Part shown: one piece after another, positions 31,701 through 41,628 of the stretch | Position numbering within the stretch: position 1 is the stretch's first letter | How the letters are laid out: every line of letters starts with the position of its first letter | Assembly (NCBI RefSeq): GCF_000315915.1 | Contig: NC_020188.1 | Location: 451,501 to 515,500, forward strand | Origin: Henningerozyma blattae CBS 6284 | Taxonomy: Eukaryota > Ascomycota > Saccharomycetes > Saccharomycetales > Saccharomycetaceae | Reading direction: 5' to 3' | DNA: 64,000 bases | Made by a program: the position numbers and the translations under genes | Notes under the pieces: generated by a model | Database searches by the model: none | What the model saw: the letters and a program-made list of their open reading frames with translations, nothing else | What the model was told of the DNA's origin: nothing

Positions 31701-31945
31701 GATTTATATATTTTTAGTTTGTCAGTAAAACATAAAAATAAATAACTGCAATATTGTGACCTATTAGTGAAGTAAGATCCTACTCCATAATGTTCTCTTT
31801 TGAGAACTGATTTTGTAATCACACTATGGCTAATATCCTGGTTGTTGTATTCATCTGGTAGTTGCCTAGCGCAGGTTGCGATACTAAAGTCTAATCCTGA
31901 AAGCTCTGTGTTATTTATCATGGTAAGATCGTTATATCTTCTCAT
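28709..31945 (-). CDS. Unrecognised 1078-residue beta-rich (propeller-like) protein
   Basis: The frame is long, has no frameshift and shows host-like composition, so the gene is very likely real, but I do not recognise it. Short beta-strand patterns repeat throughout (alternating hydrophobic and aromatic residues, many Tyr, Ile and Phe), as in beta-propellers. The segment SIIRIFELNYRGRLKGTRKI followed by LLYLFGNNMAAYSF loosely resembles CPSF-A/DDB1-type proteins such as Mms1, Rse1 and Cft1; this is only an impression. No signal peptide or transmembrane segment is clear. It sits between RAV1 and RAD26, where S. cerevisiae has the small gene PET191. ATGs at codon 1 and codon 9 (MINNTEL) are both possible starts. 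Confidence 0.75.
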   Translation of the reverse strand: MRRYNDLTMINNTELSGLDFSIATCARQLPDEYNNQDISHSVITKSVLKREHYGVGSYFTNRSQYCSYLFLCFTDKLKIYKSGKLVNFIEFASSRCIYYVGHNKGDFIFHTCFFSDGEIVIYYYRFNDQNNDCIDFFTVRKKTKSFKYKRNMRFISERLDNLLCINIDYTNTLHINLSDVIEKGILEVVPFLPDISTRWLHFGYLKHRKVKEQQLSSIDTLFIFNIDSYDNKLNLDVLERQKDGSFDLLNIKSYNIFTTYPSKLLYGSLPKDDIVFCVSRVYTCIFHNHSLFQYKNNWQYTDASKIDFKKCHLQGESLYMSIWLDNGTYYETTLTRDFGSIKQLKWKIAKSHLMGLFDNDHRVTKVFAYTKKMCIFADYFIVKYYSFKSRKVPNHSGVILTAYEKKTYTTFCWINYLPRMIKHNTKPICPVENFKFVIKGGFFNSTSTGFLEKHSFKPYPILKNERLTNFNKNDIIYDIIVTDTGIKPQTIDVNSPSLLKRLTTLHCFTKFGKYLPLEEEPTLISITEIISNSNDRQYFGFIFAPFQMGNDDIPITDLRVKINSYTSTNKEETIIELITFDSINRSQFGKNLRYKDIIAITGFQLKEKDSFGIILHTKTKSYLFNVGFEDAYLESTFSMYNKYINSDFSPIDVQLQFTSNFYPQIIYMNAEGDIYFQYMNNNSIFECHIKSKFREPFKSLRVSENNFMVYYNYKETIFISIATQQYFHIDLAYEPLIMRYSADKINGGKWLHILDTCNVLHSYVMQLESTSTFDTSLTAYKIIKNVPIQMEYIESIDKFIILNQNSQTRHVYLQIYDYQLNLTDSFEIHKLCEHSNFTYVSWNISHYIFLNCVENGKLSIIRIFELNYRGRLKGTRKIVENNNFLVSTISFSKYDKLLYLFGNNMAAYSFKIDHESNYGDITSIKKVQITSNAYDPKMGLPIASYESIEGNRKIRVLYNNGDYMDYKLENNHLNKYQPQNPSLYKRERGPEGFQHLHATTILSSQQKIFTDSLEKSGSFFNYMNKDTNYYTCLLYSDHYVQVINEETQAAIKLHGESYVTEMTDIPSTFLNSICFVTP

Positions 31946-32600
31946 TATTTTCTTTGGTTATGGTTTAAAGTTCGATATATAACTTAAATAGTTATTTCTT
32001 AAACTGTTTTAGAGAGATACTAATAAAGCTTACTATATCTATAGGATATCTATTTTTTAAGAAATGAAGCGGACATACACACTCAGAATAAATAGCAAAA
32101 GTTGAAAAGCATCTATGATATTTGGCTCATGTATATATCCTAAAACTGTATTTATTTAACTTTCAATTAATTATTTTCTATAAAAAAATACTCAAATTTT
32201 CAGCATTTTATGAAGACATGTCTTTATAAAGAAAAATAGAAGATGCATGTATCTTTCACATAGAAGAAAAGAATAAATAACAGAGCATACGGTAAGTTCG
32301 AGTATCACCAAGATCTATAGAAGTTCTGAGGTATACATATATATAGATATGCAGCTGTTCCTTTTTGAACTTCAAACTTTATTGGGGGTAAAGTATGTTA
32401 GAATTGTTTTTATTAACTCAAACGGTGTACGGATGTAAACTTAAGTATGAATTCTTTTATTTGTTGTAGCCTAGTTATTAATGCCTTTGTGAAAAAAGTA
32501 CGACTTAAATAATTAAGAGATATTCAAATGTTAAAATATTACATTAATTCATTCTAAATTTAACCTTGTAAAATATTGTATTTTTTGATACGAAAATAGT
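31946..32600. other. Divergent promoter region, unknown gene/RAD26
   Basis: 655 AT-rich bases with no gene seen. PET191, expected beside RAD26 in S. cerevisiae, is not present as a reading frame. Confidence 0.5.
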
Positions 32601-35600
32601 ATGAGTTATTTCAATGAGGAGATTGATGATGAGTTAAATAGTTTGGATGTTGATGCCTTATCACAAAATAATTTAGAAAACCAGATTACAAGTAATGCAC
32701 AATATCTACTTAATTCTCAACTATTAGAAAATGAAGAAAGCCGACTGCAGAGATCTGCTAATTTGCTTAATAAACTTTTGAGTAAAAAAAGGTCTCTATT
32801 AAAAAAACTAGAAATAACTAATAGAATTTCAATTAAACAAAAATTAAAAGAACAAATCTCAGTTATTGAATCAGTTGAAATCCCACCTGTTTTAAAAGAT
32901 ATTAAGGATATTAAGAAAAGAATTAGTGATATTTCCAATGAAAATAAAAATTCTTCCCAGACTATAAAATCTCAGGATATTGTGTCCAGTAATTTAGATA
33001 AAATCAAAGGAAATAGAAATCCTGGTGAAACTGAGAAGGATTATTTGATCAGAACCGGCCAAATTACGGCATTTGGAACTAAAAGTGAGTTTGTTTTAGA
33101 AGATGATAGTATATATACAGAAGAAAATGTCTCTCATGAAAACATACCAATTGGTCAGTATATTAAAAAAGAACAGTTAGTAGATATTGCATCTCCAGCA
33201 CAAGATATTAAAGCTAATGATTATAATGCGTTACCAATAGAAAATGAAACAGAGGATTTATCACCGGTGATCTTAGATTCTACACCAGCCGCCCCCAATG
33301 TTATTGACGTCAAAAATGAAAGCTCTGAAGAGGATAATTTAAGATATCATAATAGTCAAGATGAATACAAACCTTCTGAGGATGAGAGAATACCGAGTGA
33401 TAATGATGAATCGTATAGTTCAGACAAATCTGAAGGCAGAACAGAAAGACAGGATTTTTATCAAGATGAGGATTCATATGATGAATTAGATATAGAAGAA
33501 CACATTTCAAAAAAAGATCGAAAGTCTAAAACTAAAGCTAGTAATGCTATAGATGATGGTGATGAAATAGTTTACCAAAAACGTCTTAATCATTGGATTA
33601 AGAAGAGATCAGAAAATCGTAAGGTAGATAACAACTCGCGTCTTGAGGAGTATCAAAAACCACATCCTGATTTTAAAGGTGCTAAACTAAATGATACCTT
33701 TAAAATTCCAGGAGAAATTTTTTCCTCATTATTTAATTACCAAAAAACTTGTGTTCAGTGGTTACATGAGCTTTATCAGCAAAAATGCGGAGGCATTATA
33801 GGTGATGAAATGGGTTTAGGGAAAACCATACAAATTATTGCATTCTTAGCATCTTTACACCATTCAAATCTTTTAAATGGTCCAATCATTATTGTTTGCC
33901 CAGCTACTGTGATGAAACAATGGTGTGCAGAAATACATAAATGGTGGCCGCCATTTAGAACAATTATTTTACATTCAATTGGTGCTGGTATGCTAATAAA
34001 CAAAAAAAAGATGTCTGAAGAAGAAATGGAGAATATAATAATTAATTCAAACCCGAATGAATTTACCTATGAGGATTTTAGAAATTCTTCTAAAATTAAA
34101 ACAGAGACAGAAACTAAATCTGCAATTGATACATTAGTAGAGAAAGTTATAAATGATGGTCATATTATTATTACTACGTACGTGGGCCTTAGAATACACG
34201 CAGAAAGTTTACTTAAGGTAAATTGGGATTATGCGATATTGGATGAGGGTCATAAAATAAGAAATCCTGATTCTGAAATATCATTGACGTGTAAAAAAAT
34301 AAAGACATATAATAGAATAATTCTATCTGGAACACCAATTCAAAATAATTTGAATGAACTATGGTCATTATTCGATTTTATATATCCAGGGAAGTTGGGT
34401 ACCTTACCAGTATTCCAGCAACAATTTGTAGGCCCAATAAATGTAGGTGGTTACGCAAATGCTACCAATATTCAAGTACAAACAGGATATAAGTGTGCAA
34501 TTGCATTGAGAAACTTAATCTCTCCTTATCTATTAAGAAGGGTCAAAGCAGATGTTGCAAAGGATTTACCTAAGAAAAAAGAAATGGTATTATTCTGTAA
34601 ATTAACTGAATATCAAAGGAAAAAATATATTGAATTCCTCAATTCACGAGAATTAGAACAAATTAAAAGAGGTAAAAGACAAGTTTTATTTGGTATTGAT
34701 ATTTTGAGAAAGATCTGCAATCATCCTGATATATTGGATTGTAAAGAAGAAGAAAAAAGACAATCTATTCAATATGGTGACCCTAAAAGATCTGGCAAAA
34801 TGCAAGTTGTACAAACAACTACTTCTTTTGTGGAAGAAAAAAATTACAAGACGTTATTGTTTACACAATCAAGACAAATGTTAGATATTCTTGAAGAATT
34901 TATTTCATATAAAGATAAAGATTTACAAGGTATTAAATATTTAAGAATGGATGGTACGACTAGCATTTCAATTCGGCAAACATTGGTAGATAAATTCAAC
35001 AATGATAACGATAGAGATGACAATATTGATCTATTTCTTCTAACTACTCGGGTTGGTGGATTGGGTGTAAATTTGATCGGGGCCAATAGAATCATTATAT
35101 TTGATCCTGATTGGAATCCTTCTACTGATTTACAAGCTCGTGAAAGGGCGTGGAGAATTGGCCAAAAGAGAGAAGTTTCGATATATAGATTAATGATTAA
35201 TGGTACTATTGAAGAAAAAATTTATCATCGACAAATTTTTAAGCAATTTTTAACTAATAAGATATTGTTAAATGATATAAAACAAAAGAGATTCTTCAAG
35301 ATGCATGAACTTCATGATTTATTTACACTGGGTGGTGAGAACGGTTATGTTACTGAAGAAATGGAAGCAGAGGTTCGTAAGAATACTAATAAGATATTAA
35401 CAGATAATGATGTAACGTCAAATAATGATAAAAAAGAAAGTGACGATTTTGCAGAAGTAGCAAAATTTGCTGGTGTATCAAAATTAGAGGGGTTTTATAA
35501 TGGTAAAGAGCAGGAAGATGAAAAAACGAATGAGGATGATCGATTAATTAAGGGATTAATAGGTGACAAAAATCAATTAATTAGTGAAGATCAAATAATA

Positions 35601-36134
35601 GATTCGCACAATAAACCTATTAGATTAATAAATAAAGAAGCGGAGAAGAATGCGGAAGATGCAATGAATGCCCTAAAGAGGTCAAGAAAGATGAGAAAGA
35701 AATATAAGATAGGGGTACCTACATGGACAGGTAAGTTTGGACAAGCAGGCAAAACCCTTAAGAAAAGGAAAACTCTGGTCAATAAAAACGGGAAAAATAA
35801 AAGTATTGGCTCGATGGAAATTCTTGCTAATATTAGGGAAAGCCAAAATAGAAATGTAGATATAACCGTCGAGCCAGAAACAAACACCAATACAAGGGAA
35901 ACTAAACTAATAGAAGATAATAAGGAAATAATAGTAGCGATTGAAAATTTTCTAAGGAACCAACCAAATCAATTTAGCACATCAAATGCTATTATTCAAA
36001 ATATCAAAGGTATTCGTTTTGATCAAAAGGAAGATGTAATTAGAATCCGTGCCTTATTGAAAAAAGTTGCGCGATTCGATAAGATTCGTAAAGGATGGGT
36101 TTTAGACAATGATCTTCATGAGGAATTTGAATAA
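32601..36134 (+). CDS. RAD26: Rad26 (CSB-type) SNF2 ATPase of transcription-coupled repair
   Basis: Rad26 is a DNA-dependent ATPase that binds stalled RNA polymerase II and promotes transcription-coupled nucleotide excision repair. The N-terminal 370 residues are charged and disordered, with an early coiled-coil part. The SNF2 core follows: GGIIGDEMGLGKTIQ (motif I, near residue 400), AILDEGHKIRNPDS (motif II, near 548), LSGTPIQNNLNELWSLFDF (motif III), then the C-terminal lobe with LLTTRVGGLGVNLIGA and DLQARERAWRIGQKR (motif VI, near 846). The C-terminal region (RFDQKEDVIRIRALLKKVA) resembles the CSB winged-helix end. At 1177 residues it is slightly longer than yeast Rad26 (1085). RAV1 and RAD26 are near neighbours on yeast chromosome X. 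Confidence 0.97.
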   Translation: MSYFNEEIDDELNSLDVDALSQNNLENQITSNAQYLLNSQLLENEESRLQRSANLLNKLLSKKRSLLKKLEITNRISIKQKLKEQISVIESVEIPPVLKDIKDIKKRISDISNENKNSSQTIKSQDIVSSNLDKIKGNRNPGETEKDYLIRTGQITAFGTKSEFVLEDDSIYTEENVSHENIPIGQYIKKEQLVDIASPAQDIKANDYNALPIENETEDLSPVILDSTPAAPNVIDVKNESSEEDNLRYHNSQDEYKPSEDERIPSDNDESYSSDKSEGRTERQDFYQDEDSYDELDIEEHISKKDRKSKTKASNAIDDGDEIVYQKRLNHWIKKRSENRKVDNNSRLEEYQKPHPDFKGAKLNDTFKIPGEIFSSLFNYQKTCVQWLHELYQQKCGGIIGDEMGLGKTIQIIAFLASLHHSNLLNGPIIIVCPATVMKQWCAEIHKWWPPFRTIILHSIGAGMLINKKKMSEEEMENIIINSNPNEFTYEDFRNSSKIKTETETKSAIDTLVEKVINDGHIIITTYVGLRIHAESLLKVNWDYAILDEGHKIRNPDSEISLTCKKIKTYNRIILSGTPIQNNLNELWSLFDFIYPGKLGTLPVFQQQFVGPINVGGYANATNIQVQTGYKCAIALRNLISPYLLRRVKADVAKDLPKKKEMVLFCKLTEYQRKKYIEFLNSRELEQIKRGKRQVLFGIDILRKICNHPDILDCKEEEKRQSIQYGDPKRSGKMQVVQTTTSFVEEKNYKTLLFTQSRQMLDILEEFISYKDKDLQGIKYLRMDGTTSISIRQTLVDKFNNDNDRDDNIDLFLLTTRVGGLGVNLIGANRIIIFDPDWNPSTDLQARERAWRIGQKREVSIYRLMINGTIEEKIYHRQIFKQFLTNKILLNDIKQKRFFKMHELHDLFTLGGENGYVTEEMEAEVRKNTNKILTDNDVTSNNDKKESDDFAEVAKFAGVSKLEGFYNGKEQEDEKTNEDDRLIKGLIGDKNQLISEDQIIDSHNKPIRLINKEAEKNAEDAMNALKRSRKMRKKYKIGVPTWTGKFGQAGKTLKKRKTLVNKNGKNKSIGSMEILANIRESQNRNVDITVEPETNTNTRETKLIEDNKEIIVAIENFLRNQPNQFSTSNAIIQNIKGIRFDQKEDVIRIRALLKKVARFDKIRKGWVLDNDLHEEFE

Positions 36135-36453
36135 TTTTATTGGTTTGTTCGAGAATAAATAAATAAATAAGTAACTATAGATATAAATATAGCTATGAAT
36201 ATTAATATATATAGATTGATAGATTTGAATATATATGTTGATGTAAAAGTAAGTATGGACAATGAAACGTAATTAATAAATATCACTCTCTAAACTGCCA
36301 TTCAAAACACACTCTCTCATTAATCATCTCGGAACTAATAAACTTACTTTCCAATGATAAAATTTAGTTCCGAGATGAGAGTATGACGTGAAAAGCAGTA
36401 TTGGGGGTGGTTTCTTTTGGAATATATACAAATGATAAGGGGAGGTATTGTGC
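36135..36453. other. Convergent intergenic region RAD26/RIP1
   Basis: Between two converging genes. It contains TA-rich sequence and one long inverted repeat, listed separately. No gene is seen. Confidence 0.55.
36325..36377. repeat. 14-bp perfect inverted repeat between converging genes
   Basis: CATCTCGGAACTAA at 36325-36338 is answered by TTAGTTCCGAGATG at 36364-36377 around a 25-base spacer. A transcript from either strand could fold into a stable hairpin. The site between two 3' ends suggests a role in bidirectional 3' end formation, but a protein-binding palindrome or a small mobile remnant is also possible. Confidence 0.7.
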
Positions 36454-37149
36454 TTAACCTACAATCAATGTATCATCTTGGAATTCATACGTTGGAATTT
36501 CCAAGTTTAGAGGAGCTGGACCCTTTCTGATTCTACCGGAGATATCATAATGTGACCCATGGCAAGGACAGAACCAACCACCAAAATCACCAGCTTCACC
36601 GATTGGAACACAACCTAAATGAGTACAGACACCTAACATGACTAACCAGCTTGGGTTTTTAACTCTATCAGCATCAGCTTGAGGATCCTTCAATGAAGTA
36701 ATATCCACTTGGTTAGCTTCTTCTATCTCGTGAGCAGTTCTATGTCTAATGAAAACTGGTTTACCTTGCCATTTCACCACAGCATTCTTACCTTCTGGAA
36801 TGGAAGCTAAGTTGACTTCAACTTTAGCCATAGCCAGGACATCGGCACTGGCAGACATAGAGCCTAGGAAAGTTTCCACAGTTGACTTACCACCAGCTGC
36901 AGATAACATACCTAGGGAACCAATCATGAAATATGCGTAAGATCTACCTTTGTCAGTAGATTTATCTTTTTTAACTGCATCACCAAAATCAGGTGTCTTG
37001 TAAGTAGATATTTGAGCTTTGTTGGTAGAAGATAAGCATCTTTTATTTATCATTAAGTTACTGTGATATTTGCTTGCCAAAAGTGAAGCAGAAGTCTTTG
37101 CAACAATAGTGTTTGGGTTTTTCAATAGAGTAGATCTTAAAGCTAACAT
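36454..37149 (-). CDS. RIP1: Rieske iron-sulfur protein of cytochrome bc1 complex
   Basis: Catalytic subunit of respiratory complex III carrying the 2Fe-2S cluster that takes electrons from ubiquinol and passes them to cytochrome c1. The N-terminal 45 residues are basic and Ser-rich, a mitochondrial presequence. A single membrane anchor lies at about residues 72-100, then the soluble Rieske fold with cluster ligands C175-T-H177 and C194-P-C196-H197. The disulfide cysteine is C180 (CTHLGC), paired with C196. Length 231 versus 215 in yeast, the extra residues lying in the N-terminal part. In yeast RIP1 is followed by YEL025C and SNU13, as here. Confidence 0.98.
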   Translation of the reverse strand: MLALRSTLLKNPNTIVAKTSASLLASKYHSNLMINKRCLSSTNKAQISTYKTPDFGDAVKKDKSTDKGRSYAYFMIGSLGMLSAAGGKSTVETFLGSMSASADVLAMAKVEVNLASIPEGKNAVVKWQGKPVFIRHRTAHEIEEANQVDITSLKDPQADADRVKNPSWLVMLGVCTHLGCVPIGEAGDFGGWFCPCHGSHYDISGRIRKGPAPLNLEIPTYEFQDDTLIVG

Positions 37150-37705
37150 TTTTATATGTACTTTGTTATTATCTCTAGTAGGGCTGAATTGTACTATCTA
37201 TCTATTGTCTGTTTATTATAGATAAAGGTCGAATAATACGATATGTAAGACACTATATCGAATCGTAATTTCTGCGTTTCTTGTTTAATATAGGGTATAT
37301 ACTAATAGTTACTTGTGTTGTTATGAATCAAGAACTATTAAATATGTAAAATAATAAATATTTGATAATTTGCGGGTATCAGACCTCTGTATATTTTGGC
37401 TGTTGTTCGAGCAGTCCCTAATATGCGAGCCAGGAAATATCGACTCACCCCCAAAATATCTGTGAGTTTCGGTACTATATAAAACTTTTTCACAGTTCAA
37501 CTCCGATGGGGCCGGTGGGGTTAGAATTTTAGGGTTACAGGGTTGAATGTTTGTATTTAGGGTTTTGTGAATCACGTGTATATAGACATTGTGGCGCTAC
37601 CAAAAGATAGCCATAATAAAAGATCGTCAAAACTATTATATATTAATATTAAGTACTTGTCACAAGATCTGCAAAAGATTTGAAGGATGTATCATACCAA
37701 TACAG
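37150..37705. other. Divergent promoter region RIP1/YEL025C-type gene
   Basis: 556 bases with no gene. Notable are a G-rich patch near 37500-37570 with two TTAGGGTT words and a TCACGTG site, listed separately. A TATATAA-type element occurs near 37475. Confidence 0.5.
37529..37579. promoter_or_regulatory. Tbf1-like TTAGGGTT pair plus CACGTG site
   Basis: TTAGGGTT occurs at 37529-37536 and 37557-37564. AACCCTAA, its complement, is the core recognised by the general regulatory factor Tbf1. TCACGTG at 37573-37579 is a Cbf1-type E-box. The cluster sits about 130 bases before the plus-strand start and about 400 bases before RIP1, so it could act on either gene. Confidence 0.5.
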
Positions 37706-40700
37706 ATGGCTAATTCAACATATGCTAGCTCAGATTCAGAGGAAGAAATTCATACCAAGGCTCAGCAAAGGCTTGATAGCTATTCAGATGTAGTTATCAG
37801 TCAAGTGAATGAAGATTATTCATATACATACGATGGTCTTTTGCATAATGATATTATTTCTTTAAATGATGGAACTGTCATTAGAATCGATATAGATATT
37901 CTAATTGGTGTGCCGGGTCATACTTTGGGTGCATTACATTATTGGGATCCTTTTACTAACAGAGACTATTTGTTTGTTATCAGAAATGATGGAAAGCTAT
38001 TTAATTTTATTAATAATGTTCAATATGACGAAAATGAATTACCCTCCAACATTCTTTCTGAACGGAGGAATTCTAATTCTAGATGGATCTGCTTGGAGAC
38101 ACGTATTTTATTTTCTAATGACAGTAGTAAGGATAGTACTACTCCGACGGAAGCAAAGCTAATTATTGATGAGAATTATTTTTTATTATTCTGTTGTTGT
38201 TATCCCAAGGAACTCTTTGTTATTAAATTAAGAAGATCCTCGATAGATGGCCAGCAATTGCTGTCATTTGAAACAATTAATAATGATGGGTTAAATAAAG
38301 AGTGCATCTATTTACCAATATCAATAGATTATATTTATTATGATATTTCATATCATGAAGAATACGCTACTGGAAATGAATTTTTATTTGTTTCGGCACT
38401 GGTGAATGATTATCTTTCAAATACTTTCCATTTATATGTCTACCAATATTTCCCAAAGACCAGCGCAAAACGGTCTAAAACTGTTAAAGATGGTTTGCAT
38501 TTCAAATTGCTAATTGACAAGATAATCGATACTGACTCAACTTCACTCACCCTCAAAGCGGTTTATAATGTAGGGATAATAATATTTACCGAATTAGAAA
38601 TCATAGTAGTGCCAATTGATAGTATTAATTCTTCGCTTGTTATTAATAATTTCCGATTTAATTCTGCATCTAACTCCAAGGACAATGTCTACAAGAAAAT
38701 TCTTTCCAAGAAACTTCCACAGAAATTTTTTAAGGATGTTATTGTATCACCAATTAAAAATAATGGTTCGTTACAATTCACTCTAATTTTAAAAAACTCA
38801 TTTAGATATATTACTATACATTTAAATTTAATCTTTAACGACATAGAAAATGGATTAGCTCACTACGAAGATTTTATTGTTGATGATATAAAACAATTTC
38901 AAACTAATACAGACGATTATGTAATAACAAACGTTTATTATTCCACTGCTTTGACTACTAAATTTTTTGTTATAACTTTTACCAATGGCCTTCTGTATAC
39001 CAATATTGTACCAATACCAATTTCTAATTTCCATTTTATCCCCTCGCAAATTTGTAGGCTAAAGAATAAAATAAAATTAGATTCTCTAGTTATTGAAAAT
39101 CCTGTCATTAAATATGAATTTGCAGATAATTTTAATAAATTAATTTCCATTGATGTTGTAAGAGATGAATCTTCAATCATGACTATTAATTATTTTGCAT
39201 TAGAAAATATTTTTAATGAGGGAAGCTATCGATCCCTTACTCAAAACTGCAACACGAAAATTAAAAATATTTGGAACACAGATAATGGTATATTTTATAT
39301 AGATGATTTAAACATTCTATCTAAATTGAATGATCCAGATTTTGAAGCAATTGAATACGATATTCAATTTATACCGAAGAACTCAGACATTATTAAAGAT
39401 TTTGATCCAGATAATGTTATTGCTATCTCAAACATTCAAATTACACATTCTTCTTCGAATGAGCAGCTAGAGAGATTTTCTAATGATTTTGTTTTTATAG
39501 ACTCCAATGGTGTAATTAGAAGCTCAAATTCAAAAAAGATTTTTGTTAAGCCAATACGGTTACAAAATTTCAATAAACTATCAAAATTTGTGATATCCTC
39601 CATCTATTTCCAAGAAAAAGACTCCTTACAAACTGTAATATTAAATGATGATAATCAGTTGTTAATATTAGAAAATTATGCTACCGGGATAAATAATAAA
39701 AGAATCATCTCTCTTGAATCAATTCTTGACAACTCTGTTTGCCATGAAATATTAATTACCCAACATAATCATTTGTTTTTATCTGATATTAGTGGTTATC
39801 TTTATGATATTGATATTGTAAACAATAAATTGATTAATAAGGTTAAAATCTCAGACAATAGATTAAATTTTGAAATTCTTTCAATGGAAAAACATTATAC
39901 TTTAGTTTATTCCGTTGATTGTCTGTTCATTATAATGTTTAACTCTAAGTTTAAGAAATATCACATTAATAGAATTGATATTGATTTATCATTGAAACGA
40001 ATATCTGTATTAAATGAAAATAATATAATTTTTTTAACAAAAGACAACAAAATCTTACAAAGCAGCTTTGCTGACAACTCAGTCTCATGTTTCAAGCCTT
40101 CATCATTAATTACAAAGGCAGTTACTTTTAAAAATATATCTCATTTATGTCTGTTTAAAACAAATATTTCTCAGCAATATATTATTTCTAGTTCATTAAA
40201 ATCCAATGAATCAATTAATAGTTTTAATATAGACTCATCTGGAGCAAACTCTACTGATTCAATATTACAAATACATGATATAATAAATAAAGGTGAAGTG
40301 GCCTACACTTTTAATCTTTCGGAAATGTTCCCAAATTCATTTGTTACTTCTATTATTAGTTTACCATATAAATTAAGAAGTGTTAACACTTTACCTTATT
40401 CTGCATATATTAAATCTCAAAATTATGCCAAAAATTTAACCTTTAAGAAATGTTTTCTAGTATCTTTGGACTATGAAAATCATCATATTTCTTCAACATC
40501 TACAGAAAGTACTACTGCATTATTAAAAAATCTTTTATTGTTTTCAATAGATCCCTCCAATGGCTCTTTGGAATTGCAAGGTTCTTTTAGTTTGGGGACA
40601 AATATTATAAAACTCATACCTTATAAAAACGAAGCAGTTATAGTATTTGGTGATTGCGTGAATATTATATCTATCGATTATTCAATTCAAGAAAATATTT

Positions 40701-41449
40701 TCAATATCAATGTAGAATCTAACAATCTTTATTTCCCTTACAAATTGCAGGGATGTGAATCAATTGAAGATCATTCTAATAATGGCCAATTGTTAGCATC
40801 TCTTCGTGTAGCACATAAGCTTATTCCAGAACACACAAGAATAAATAGAATGATTTGTTTGACTAAAGATTATAATTTAAAAGAAGTATTAATTATTACG
40901 AATTTGAAGGCAACAAAATCAGAAAAGAAATATTTAATCGTTCCTAATATTTCTTCTGAGTCATTAGAAATAATAAATACTTGGAAAACACCAATGAAAG
41001 GTAAATTACTAAGTTCAATATCTTATAAGAATATTATGGTTCTAAATATAGCATGGTATGCACTATGTTCGGTAACTGAAGTTTATTTAAGAAAGGTAAA
41101 ATTGGACATGATTCATGGCGGTGAACATTTAATCTCAGAATATAAAATTACTTTACCCAATCAAATTATTAGTATTCGTTCAATAGATCTATCTGAGGAA
41201 GGGAAATTTGATGTTAATCATTACAGGGGACTGTTTGCTATCAATACAGTAGGAGGAGGACAGTTTATAGTAACCTTTTTACCTAACGGAGGGGATACCT
41301 ATCTCAATGAATCATTTATAAATCGTCTATCTGACTATTGTGTTGATAAAATAGAGGAAGAAGCTAATTTGGGATATGAATTACCTATTGATGAACAGAT
41401 ATTTTTTGTAGAAAACAAGAATAGAAGAGGATGGAAAATTTTGAAATAG
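37706..41449 (+). CDS. YEL025C-type protein of unknown function
   Basis: Identified by position: between RIP1 and SNU13, all three orientations match S. cerevisiae YEL024W-YEL025C-YEL026W. The protein has 1247 residues counted from the first ATG at 37706; the frame is open further upstream but only from a TTG. YEL025C is about 1182 residues. The N-terminus MANSTYASSDSEEE is acidic. The remainder is rich in short beta-strand patterns (for example DYLFVIRNDGKLFNF and HNHLFLSDISGYLYDID), consistent with beta-propellers, and ends in a helical stretch INRLSDYCVDKIEEEANLG. No catalytic motif or membrane segment is seen. Function is not inferred beyond a scaffold-like fold. Confidence 0.88.
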   Translation: MANSTYASSDSEEEIHTKAQQRLDSYSDVVISQVNEDYSYTYDGLLHNDIISLNDGTVIRIDIDILIGVPGHTLGALHYWDPFTNRDYLFVIRNDGKLFNFINNVQYDENELPSNILSERRNSNSRWICLETRILFSNDSSKDSTTPTEAKLIIDENYFLLFCCCYPKELFVIKLRRSSIDGQQLLSFETINNDGLNKECIYLPISIDYIYYDISYHEEYATGNEFLFVSALVNDYLSNTFHLYVYQYFPKTSAKRSKTVKDGLHFKLLIDKIIDTDSTSLTLKAVYNVGIIIFTELEIIVVPIDSINSSLVINNFRFNSASNSKDNVYKKILSKKLPQKFFKDVIVSPIKNNGSLQFTLILKNSFRYITIHLNLIFNDIENGLAHYEDFIVDDIKQFQTNTDDYVITNVYYSTALTTKFFVITFTNGLLYTNIVPIPISNFHFIPSQICRLKNKIKLDSLVIENPVIKYEFADNFNKLISIDVVRDESSIMTINYFALENIFNEGSYRSLTQNCNTKIKNIWNTDNGIFYIDDLNILSKLNDPDFEAIEYDIQFIPKNSDIIKDFDPDNVIAISNIQITHSSSNEQLERFSNDFVFIDSNGVIRSSNSKKIFVKPIRLQNFNKLSKFVISSIYFQEKDSLQTVILNDDNQLLILENYATGINNKRIISLESILDNSVCHEILITQHNHLFLSDISGYLYDIDIVNNKLINKVKISDNRLNFEILSMEKHYTLVYSVDCLFIIMFNSKFKKYHINRIDIDLSLKRISVLNENNIIFLTKDNKILQSSFADNSVSCFKPSSLITKAVTFKNISHLCLFKTNISQQYIISSSLKSNESINSFNIDSSGANSTDSILQIHDIINKGEVAYTFNLSEMFPNSFVTSIISLPYKLRSVNTLPYSAYIKSQNYAKNLTFKKCFLVSLDYENHHISSTSTESTTALLKNLLLFSIDPSNGSLELQGSFSLGTNIIKLIPYKNEAVIVFGDCVNIISIDYSIQENIFNINVESNNLYFPYKLQGCESIEDHSNNGQLLASLRVAHKLIPEHTRINRMICLTKDYNLKEVLIITNLKATKSEKKYLIVPNISSESLEIINTWKTPMKGKLLSSISYKNIMVLNIAWYALCSVTEVYLRKVKLDMIHGGEHLISEYKITLPNQIISIRSIDLSEEGKFDVNHYRGLFAINTVGGGQFIVTFLPNGGDTYLNESFINRLSDYCVDKIEEEANLGYELPIDEQIFFVENKNRRGWKILK

Positions 41450-41628
41450 ACTATATGGAAAACTACATAATTAGTCATGACAAATTTCTAATACGGTTAT
41501 TCTATTTACGATATTATAGTATTAAATCGATTTGAATTGGTTTATGAATTAATAAATATGAAAATAAATAAAACTATAAATCATATGAATGGAAATATAT
41601 AAAGTAATAATATACAAACGATTCCAGC

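Noticed and set aside
37589..37705. Upstream extension of the YEL025C-type frame by 39 codons
   Set aside because: It begins with TTG and has no family-like sequence. The first ATG at 37706 starts an acidic N-terminus.
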